9,647 nucleotides of DNA from DATGLE01 sp035294325. Lineage in GTDB: Bacteria > Chloroflexota > Ktedonobacteria > Ktedonobacterales > Ktedonobacteraceae. Every line of letters starts with the position of its first letter. Position 1 is the first letter of the stretch. The position numbers were made by a program, and so were the translations under genes. Below, in pieces: positions 1-4,153 of this stretch. Under the pieces are notes generated by a model that worked only from the letters and a program-made list of their open reading frames with translations, ran no database searches and was not told the DNA's origin. The stretch lies in NCBI GenBank assembly GCA_035294325.1, contig DATGLE010000037.1, positions 1-9,647 on the forward strand. Direction: 5' to 3'.

Positions 1-814
1 TTTGCAAATCCTCAAAGACGATGGTTTGATATCGCTCTACAAGCCTCTTTGCCTGTTTATGGAGAAAATCACGGCGCTGGTTCCTGATGTTCCGATGGGC
101 CTTTGCTACAAGCCTCCGAGCTTTTTCACGGCGATGTGAACCGCGTTTCTTTCTGCTGAGAACTTGCTGCCTCCTTTCAAGCGTCTTCTCTGCCTTGCGG
201 TAGTACCTCGGATTGTCGATGAACGTTCCATCTGAGAGCGCGGCAAAATGCAAGAGTCCAAGATCAATCCCCACTTCCTCTTCTGAGACTGGCAACGGGG
301 CATTCGCTTCACAGTCGCAAGAGAACACGGCGTACCATTGTCCGGATTCGTACTTGATGCTGCACGTCTTGATGGTTCCCTCTATCGCTCTATGCAGCTT
401 GATCTTGATGGAGCCGATTTTTGAAAGCGTGACGCGCCCGTCTTTGAGGCTATAGCCCCCTTGTGGATAGGTGAAGGAATTGTAGCGATTGCGGCCTTGA
501 AAACGAGGATAGCCCGGCTTTTCGCCAGCTTTGACCCGTCTGAAAAAGGCTTGGAAGGCTCTTTCCAGACGCAAGAGGACATCTTGAAGCACCTGAGAAT
601 GGATATTCTGGTACGCTTCTCGCAAGACGTTTTTGATCTCGGGAAGATCGCGCTTCTGTTCGTAGTAGCGGATCGACTTGCCAGTCATCCGGTACGCTTC
701 TTTGCGTTCTGCAAGGGCAGCATTATACAATTCTCGACACCGTGCCAGCGTCCAGAAAAGGGAACGCTCCTGCTCTTTGTTTGGGTAGAGCCGGTACTTA
801 AATGCCTTCCTCAC
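1..814 (-). CDS. tnpB: RNA-guided endonuclease TnpB, IS605 OrfB family (3' end cut by window)
   Basis: TnpB is the transposon-encoded RNA-guided nuclease related to Cas12; it cuts empty donor sites and favours retention of the element. From the GTG at 814 the frame is open for 271 codons to the window edge, with no stop or frameshift. The N-terminus (RKAFKYRLYP) is the usual OrfB start. The helix-rich stretch LYNAALAERKEAYR (residues 29-42) and GYPRFQGRNRYNSFTYPQGG (101-120) are classic family motifs. RuvC-I is GIDLGLLHF (182-190, catalytic D184) and RuvC-II is TIVFEDL (264-270, E269). The RuvC-III aspartate and the zinc finger should lie beyond position 1. The GTG overlaps the tnpA stop (GTGA, 811-814), and GGAAGG about 10 nt upstream can serve as ribosome binding site. 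The start is GTG, so a search for ATG alone shows only fragments of this gene. Confidence 0.93.
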   Translation of the reverse strand, partial: MRKAFKYRLYPNKEQERSLFWTLARCRELYNAALAERKEAYRMTGKSIRYYEQKRDLPEIKNVLREAYQNIHSQVLQDVLLRLERAFQAFFRRVKAGEKPGYPRFQGRNRYNSFTYPQGGYSLKDGRVTLSKIGSIKIKLHRAIEGTIKTCSIKYESGQWYAVFSCDCEANAPLPVSEEEVGIDLGLLHFAALSDGTFIDNPRYYRKAEKTLERRQQVLSRKKRGSHRREKARRLVAKAHRNIRNQRRDFLHKQAKRLVERYQTIVFEDLQ

Positions 815-1209
815 TGGTTCTTTTGTCCTTCCACATAGCGTTTCAGTGTTTCCAGAGTCACGCCCCCTACTGTGGCAACGAAATAACTGTTTGTCCATAG
901 GGAAGGTAAACGCCGTTTCAATTGAGGAAACTCTTGCCGGAGAGAGCGGCTTGAAGTTCCCTTGAGGTACTTGATGAGCCGATGAATACCCAACTGTGGG
1001 TCATATCCGACAATGAGATGCACATGATCGGGCATGACTTCCATCTCAATCAATTCTTGCCCCCACTTCTCAACGGTTTCCAGAATGATAGTCTTGAGCC
1101 GTTCATCTATGGGGGCTACAAGTACCTTGCGTCGGTACTTCGGACAGAATACCACGTGATAATGGCAGTTGTACGCTATGTTGTTGTTTGTCTTCAGTTC
1201 ATATCTCAT
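811..1209 (-). CDS. tnpA: IS200/IS605-family transposase TnpA (Y1 HUH single-strand transposase)
   Basis: This is the small Y1 transposase that excises and inserts the element as single-stranded DNA. The protein has 132 residues from the ATG at 1209, a normal family length. The HUH metal-binding motif is HVHL (H62, H64). The catalytic tyrosine is Y125 in KRYVEGQ, with Q129 four residues later, the same Y...Q spacing as in the well-studied IS608 enzyme. HYHVVFCPKYRRKVL (residues 16-30) is also typical. A longer frame exists upstream (to 1248), but it runs into the leader palindrome. The ATG at 1209 has GGGAG 10 nt upstream (1220-1224) and starts at the conserved position. The TGA stop at 811-813 overlaps the tnpB start. 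Nothing suggests inactivation. Confidence 0.95.
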   Translation of the reverse strand: MRYELKTNNNIAYNCHYHVVFCPKYRRKVLVAPIDERLKTIILETVEKWGQELIEMEVMPDHVHLIVGYDPQLGIHRLIKYLKGTSSRSLRQEFPQLKRRLPSLWTNSYFVATVGGVTLETLKRYVEGQKNQ

Positions 1210-1219
1210 ACAAGAGATT

Positions 1220-1265
1220 CTCCCACAGACCAATAGATACACTTGCACTATCTATTGGTCTGTGG
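1220..1265 (-). promoter_or_regulatory. tnpA leader hairpin overlapping its ribosome binding site
   Basis: A perfect inverted repeat has 17-nt arms (CCACAGACCAATAGATA at 1223-1239, its complement at 1249-1265) and a 9-nt loop. Its tnpA-proximal arm ends inside the GGGAG Shine-Dalgarno sequence (1220-1224), which lies 10 nt before the tnpA ATG. If folded in RNA the stem would hide part of that site. Known IS200 copies use a leader stem that limits transposase translation; that the same happens here is an inference from position. Confidence 0.7.
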
Positions 1266-1277
1266 AGGGCCTTATAT

Positions 1278-1299
1278 CCCCTTGCCTGAAGGCAGGGGG
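1278..1299 (-). repeat. Subterminal hairpin of the IS200/IS605 left end
   Basis: The plus strand reads CCCCTTGCC, loop TGAA, GGCAGGGGG: a 9-bp stem with one T-G pair. On the coding (minus) strand the same place is an A-C mismatch. Stems of this composition next to tnpA are typical recognition structures for the Y1 transposase at the element end. A second, weaker stem (GTATG / CATAC, 1310-1326, 7-nt loop) lies just outside and may belong to flanking DNA. Confidence 0.7.
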
Positions 1300-1304
1300 C
1301 TTAC

Positions 1305-1619
1305 GGCCCGTATGCTAAAAACATACCACAGGCAGGCGGGATTATACAATATCTAGAGATAGGTATTGTCTACAAATTCTGCATACGCTGTTCAATAGTC
1401 GTGTGTGGCAGCTTCCGCTTATCCATACATGCACGCCTGCGGCGCGCGCCTTACAGATGTTGTTTGTGAAAAAGGCGCGCAGCGCCTTTTTCACAAACAA
1501 CATCTGTCCTTTCTCCGACGAAGCCCTCTGGGCATTTGGCGCGAGATGACCCTTGCATCAGGGCGAAGCCGCGCGAAGGTGCGAAGAGAGGGCAAGGGAG
1601 CTGTGGATCAGATATCCTT
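1305..1619. other. Non-coding spacer between the IS element and the HTH regulator gene
   Basis: I see no credible gene here; an open plus-strand frame at 1405-1623 runs through the palindrome and has no family signature. The spacer holds an imperfect inverted repeat (ACAATA at 1346-1351 against TATTGT at 1364-1369), a 7-bp hairpin at 1431-1447 with one mismatch, and the perfect 55-nt palindrome at 1453-1507. From 1508 to 1619 there is no recognisable structure apart from a short CCCT/AGGG pairing near 1552-1565. Confidence 0.6.
1453..1507. terminator. Perfect 55-nt palindrome, probable bidirectional terminator
   Basis: Two perfectly complementary 26-nt arms (1453-1478 and 1482-1507) surround a GCA loop (1479-1481). 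The inner core is A5-GGCGC-GCA-GCGCC-T5, the form of a rho-independent terminator in both directions. The regulator gene on the minus strand ends 113 nt away, so it could serve as its terminator and also shield the IS from read-through. The arms extend about 16 bp beyond what a terminator needs, which is unusual. Confidence 0.65.
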
Positions 1620-2297
1620 TTAATGGGCGGGTTGAATATCCGGCTCGTTCTGTGAGGGCAAAGTGGTAGAGTGCAGCTTCTCGGAGGCTTCGATCAGAGC
1701 CGGGAGGATCTCATTGGTGAACGCCTGGATCTGGTAGAGGCTCTCAACCCAGGGGACATCCTGAGAGCCGCGCACCTCAAGCAGTTGCAGTACGCTCTCA
1801 TCGACCAGTGTATGGAAATACAGGAAGGCGCGCACCGCATCGGCAACGGGCACGCGAGACGTATAGGTCACGGCAGCATACTCCGTGCCGAGCTGCATCG
1901 CCTCGCGGCGCAGTTCCTCTTTATCGGCGCGCTCGCTCAGGGCGCGAGCGAGGAGGTCAAGCACACGGCGCCCCAGATGGCGATACGCGTCACGAGCGCT
2001 TTCATCGAAATGGCGATACCAGGGCAGCGTTTTGAGCGTCCCATCGGTAAAGGCGAAGCGCACACGCCCCAGCACGCTTTGAATGAGCAGTTGAGCGGCG
2101 GGATTCGGCTTTGGCTCCGCCTCCTGGCGCAGGCGTGCCTCGATATCCGCGCGGCGAAACCGGCGATGCCCTCCACTGGTGCGACGTGATGGCAATTCGT
2201 TGCGGTCAGCCCAGAGGCGCACTGTTGCCGGATGCATGCCCAGCATATCAGCCGCCTGGCGCAAGCTCAACCACTCTTCCCCGGCCTGCGATGACAA
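1620..2297 (-). CDS. MerR/excisionase-type HTH transcriptional regulator with C-terminal helical domain
   Basis: The protein has 225 residues from the preferred start. Residues 10-52 form a MerR/excisionase-like winged helix: LSLRQAADMLGMHPATVRLW, then a wing with TSGGHRRFRRADI. The rest (about 75-205) is predicted helical, with HFDESARDAYRHLGRRVLDLL and AVRAFLYFHTLVDESVLQLLE. It resembles RsbRD-type N-terminal sensor domains, but this is an impression. A longer frame begins at TTG 2342, but that lies only about 5 nt from the predicted transcription start and has no ribosome binding site. TTG 2297 has AGGAGG 7 nt upstream, so I choose it. Probably a cytoplasmic one-component regulator; its targets and ligand are unknown. 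It lies downstream of panD on the same strand but has its own promoter. Confidence 0.82.
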   Translation of the reverse strand: MSSQAGEEWLSLRQAADMLGMHPATVRLWADRNELPSRRTSGGHRRFRRADIEARLRQEAEPKPNPAAQLLIQSVLGRVRFAFTDGTLKTLPWYRHFDESARDAYRHLGRRVLDLLARALSERADKEELRREAMQLGTEYAAVTYTSRVPVADAVRAFLYFHTLVDESVLQLLEVRGSQDVPWVESLYQIQAFTNEILPALIEASEKLHSTTLPSQNEPDIQPAH

Positions 2298-2353
2298 CTC
2301 GACACCTCCTGAAAGCATAGTCAGTGGGAAAGCGGTGCTCAATTTGTAGCTTG

Positions 2354-2382
2354 ATTGTATGGGATTGACGCTCCGCCGTCAA
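2354..2382 (-). promoter_or_regulatory. Sigma70-type promoter of the HTH regulator gene
   Basis: On the minus strand, TTGACG (2382-2377), a 17-nt spacer and TACAAT (2359-2354) are close to consensus. Transcription would start near 2347, giving a leader of about 50 nt to the TTG at 2297. This agrees with the strong ribosome binding site there and argues against the upstream TTG at 2342. Confidence 0.75.
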
Positions 2383-2394
2383 GTGGCGGTCAGC
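2370..2394. promoter_or_regulatory. Inverted repeat over the -35 box, candidate operator
   Basis: CCGCC (2373-2377) and GGCGG (2385-2389) flank GTCAAGT. The dyad extends by GCT/AGC if a TC bulge is allowed on the right (2370-2394). It covers the -35 hexamer of the regulator promoter, so autoregulation is a reasonable inference. It could instead be a weak terminator for panD, but no T-run follows it in that direction. Confidence 0.4.
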
Positions 2395-2494
2395 TAAAAG
2401 CATCTGGGAAGTGGAACCTTACAAACGTTTGGTAGGCGAGGGGCAAAGGAAAGTTCATTCAACCGGGGAGGTCGAATGAATTGCGCTTTACGCG

Positions 2495-2923
2495 CTATGA
2501 ATATATAACTTCGGCTTCTGTATGTGATGGGGCAACGAAGCCTGGCAGCATCTCGCTGAGCGGCACAGCCTTCGTATCGATGATGCTATTCCGCTCATCG
2601 ACGAAGACGATGCGCGGCGTCAGCGACTGGATCTCCTCCTCGCTGAACATGCCATAGCTCATGATGATAACGAGATCGCCGACCGCGGTCAGGCGTGCCG
2701 CCGCGCCGTTCAGGCAGATGACGCCAGAGCCACGCGCGCCAGCGATGGTGTAGGTCTCCAGCCGCGAGCCATTGGTAACGTTCACGACCTGCACCTTTTC
2801 ATACGGATAAATGTTGGCGGCATCCAGTAGATCCTGATCGACAGTGATGCTGCCAACGTAGTTCAGATCAGCCTGCGTAACGGTGGCGCGGTGAATCTTC
2901 CCCTTGCACATAGTGCGCAACAT
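2495..2923 (-). CDS. panD: Aspartate 1-decarboxylase precursor PanD
   Basis: PanD converts L-aspartate to beta-alanine, needed for pantothenate and coenzyme A. It is made as a proenzyme that cleaves itself between G24 and S25, turning the serine into the pyruvoyl cofactor. The YVGSITVD motif places G24-S25 exactly as in the E. coli enzyme. Other conserved active-site residues are in register: K9, Y22, R54, Y58 and N72 (NGAAA). The C-terminus is about 15 residues longer than in E. coli (142 residues in total) and ends in a variable tail. ATG 2923 has AAGGAG about 9 nt upstream; a second in-frame methionine at codon 5 is less suited because MLRTM matches the family start. No panB or panC is present nearby. 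Confidence 0.97.
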   Translation of the reverse strand: MLRTMCKGKIHRATVTQADLNYVGSITVDQDLLDAANIYPYEKVQVVNVTNGSRLETYTIAGARGSGVICLNGAAARLTAVGDLVIIMSYGMFSEEEIQSLTPRIVFVDERNSIIDTKAVPLSEMLPGFVAPSHTEAEVIYS

Positions 2924-3001
2924 ACGCCAGAACTCCTTTCAAGGATACAACATGCCCGAGACAAAGATACACCAGGATAGGTAACGCCCTGACAGGTCTT
3001 G

Positions 3002-3106
3002 CTGACGGCGAACCGCGCAGCGGTTCGTCAGGGAGTGGAGTCTGCGGGCTTTGCGCCTGCGGCGCAAAGCCCGCAGACTCCACTCCACAGTGCGCCGCAG
3101 GCGCAC
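3002..3106. repeat. Cluster of three hairpins with GCA loops in the panD leader
   Basis: Three stems stand in a row. At 3002-3031, CTGACG...AACCGC pairs with GCGGTTCGTCAG around GCA, with a 3-nt bulge (GCG) on the left. At 3032-3086 there are two perfect 26-nt arms (3032-3057 and 3061-3086) around TGC, which is GCA on the minus strand. At 3090-3106, GTGCGCC-GCA-GGCGCAC is perfect. No T-run follows any of them in the panD direction. They lie between a candidate promoter and the panD start, so they would be transcribed in a leader of about 210 nt. Confidence 0.8.
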
Positions 3107-3139
3107 AAAACATGCCCATCAGGTTAAGCATCTCTGTCT

Positions 3140-3168
3140 CACATAATTACAACGGCGTAGTGTGTCAA
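3140..3168 (-). promoter_or_regulatory. Candidate promoter of panD
   Basis: On the minus strand a perfect -35 box TTGACA (3168-3163) is followed after 17 nt by TATGTG (3145-3140), a weak -10. I found no better -35/-10 pair between the hairpin cluster and the panD start. If used, it puts all three hairpins in the panD leader. Confidence 0.4.
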
Positions 3169-3196
3169 AGGGGAACAGGACTTTTGCCCAGATGGA

Positions 3197-3469
3197 CTAT
3201 CTTTCCTGCATAGAGGAGCTGGTCGAGGAGTTGCGTGTCAGGGCCGCGAGCAGGCCGCGCGCGTAAGCCTCGGGGGCGCTCTGGGCGTCATAGAAGCGGT
3301 CTCCCATCATGAGGCGATAGCGGCACTTCCAGCGGCGGGCAGGCCAGGGCGCGAGTTTGATGAGAGTGTACGTTTCGGCATGTGCTTCGAGGGCTTCGCG
3401 CAACGCTACTTCGCCAAAATTGGTGATCGCATAGCCAGCGAGTTGCGTTTGTAGTTCCTGTGGAATCAT
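3197..3469 (-). CDS. Hypothetical protein, 90 aa, paired with the DUF402 gene
   Basis: I do not recognise a family. The frame runs from ATG 3469 to TAG 3197, and codon use resembles its neighbours (many GCC, CGC, CTC), which supports real coding. The protein appears cytoplasmic: an N-terminal helical part (residues 1-35), a basic aromatic stretch PWPARRWKCRYRLMMGDRFYD (41-61), and a helical end that finishes in a serine-rich tail. There is no signal peptide or membrane segment. It begins 18 nt after the DUF402 stop and has only a weak ribosome binding site, so it is probably translated by coupling or re-initiation from that gene. A role with the DUF402 protein is a guess from position. Confidence 0.6.
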   Translation of the reverse strand: MIPQELQTQLAGYAITNFGEVALREALEAHAETYTLIKLAPWPARRWKCRYRLMMGDRFYDAQSAPEAYARGLLAALTRNSSTSSSMQER

Positions 3470-3487
3470 GTGGGCACATCCAGTCGA

Positions 3488-4066
3488 TCAGCTTTGATGG
3501 TCCTCCAGGCTGGCGCGCAGTGCAGCGCCAGCCTCATCAGGATCCAATCGCTCAAAGTCGGTGCGCGGCAGATGGTGCGGGACAAGCTGGAATGGCCCGG
3601 ACCAGCGCTTCGCCTGCTCCTCCAGCCAGTCCAGCACAGCAAACGATTTTTTGCGCGACTGCTCAACGATGGGGAAACGCCGCGCCGCGCGGTCAAAGAC
3701 CTCGTGATCCTTTGTGTAGACGCTGTAATCTTCGCGCACCACGACATCTATATACAGGTCGGTATAGATGAGTTCCGGGGCTGTGTTGGTATAATCCGTG
3801 CCCGGCAGCACAACGTCGCAATAGCAGCCACTCAGCGAGCCATCATCCGTGTTATAGCTGGCATGGATGGTATACCAGGCATTGGGCCAGAAATAGGTCA
3901 ACTGGTGTTTCTGCGAGATCCAGGTACCCGGCTTCCAGTGCATCTCTGTGCCCGCAGGCGTCCAGATGATAATATATTGCTCGCTTACCGGCACATGATA
4001 GCCATGCCAGCAGGCCCATTGATCCCCACTTACCAGCATTTTCCGAATGTTTGCTTCGAGTAACAT
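3488..4066 (-). CDS. DUF402 domain protein (nucleotide-phosphatase-like fold)
   Basis: The protein has 192 residues. The DUF402 core spans roughly residues 24-130: WYTIHASYNTDDGSLSGCYCDVVLP (64-88) followed by the strong signature YTDLYIDVVV (101-110) and KDHEVFDRA (119-127). Some family members are metal-dependent nucleoside di-/triphosphatases, and others act in antibiotic pathways (FomD). The acidic residues D74, D75, D84, D103 and D107 could bind metal, but a precise substrate cannot be read from sequence. After the domain comes a linker and a helical C-terminus (about 135-192). I chose ATG 4066 because GAGG stands 7 nt upstream. The longer frame to 4141 would begin at the -35 box of the predicted promoter, so it is unlikely. 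The 90-aa gene follows 18 nt downstream. Confidence 0.85.
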   Translation of the reverse strand: MLLEANIRKMLVSGDQWACWHGYHVPVSEQYIIIWTPAGTEMHWKPGTWISQKHQLTYFWPNAWYTIHASYNTDDGSLSGCYCDVVLPGTDYTNTAPELIYTDLYIDVVVREDYSVYTKDHEVFDRAARRFPIVEQSRKKSFAVLDWLEEQAKRWSGPFQLVPHHLPRTDFERLDPDEAGAALRASLEDHQS

Positions 4067-4111
4067 GTTCAGACCTCTTCTGTATATACAAGCAGCCGGG
4101 CTTATGCATCG

Positions 4112-4141
4112 ATTATATCCGAAGAATACGAGGGTGGACAA
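4112..4141 (-). promoter_or_regulatory. Sigma70-type promoter of the DUF402 gene
   Basis: On the minus strand, TTGTCC (4141-4136), an 18-nt spacer and a perfect TATAAT (4117-4112) lie just after the end of the 853-aa gene. Transcription would start near 4105, about 40 nt before ATG 4066. A perfect 10-bp palindrome, TGTATATACA (4081-4090), lies in the leader. Confidence 0.6.
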
Positions 4142-4153
4142 GCGTCGTGGCGG

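Larger units (their letters stand above)
1..1304 (-). mobile_element. IS200/IS605-family insertion sequence (partial, tnpA + tnpB)
   Basis: The element lies on the minus strand in the order terminal hairpin, leader hairpin, tnpA, tnpB, and continues past position 1. Both transposon genes are open and carry their catalytic residues as far as visible, so this end looks intact. The 9-bp stem at 1278-1299 (C-rich arm, TGAA loop on the plus strand, one T-G wobble) is the kind of subterminal hairpin that single-strand TnpA transposases recognise. In such elements the cleavage site lies just outside it, so the tip is probably near 1300-1310. I cannot fix the exact tip because IS200/IS605 elements make no target duplication and have no terminal inverted repeats. 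The other end, which in this family specifies the TnpB guide RNA, is outside the window. Confidence 0.85.

Noticed and set aside
1..814. Appearance of a broken tnpB with only short ATG-started fragments
   Set aside because: Translating from the GTG at 814 gives one uninterrupted frame of 271 codons with the expected family motifs, so there is no evidence of a pseudogene.
1310..1326. GTATG/CATAC stem next to the IS end as a second transposase site
   Set aside because: Only 5 bp with a 7-nt A-rich loop; it can occur by chance and lies outside the likely IS tip.
1405..1623. Plus-strand 72-codon ORF in the IS-regulator spacer
   Set aside because: It crosses the 55-nt palindrome, and shows no ribosome binding site or recognisable protein motif.
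1671..2189. Plus-strand 172-codon ORF opposite the HTH regulator
   Set aside because: The minus frame has a clear HTH motif, promoter and ribosome binding site; the plus frame has none.
2868..3131. Minus-strand 87-codon ORF ahead of panD
   Set aside because: It runs through the hairpin cluster, overlaps the panD start in another frame, and its sequence simply mirrors the palindrome; no protein family features.
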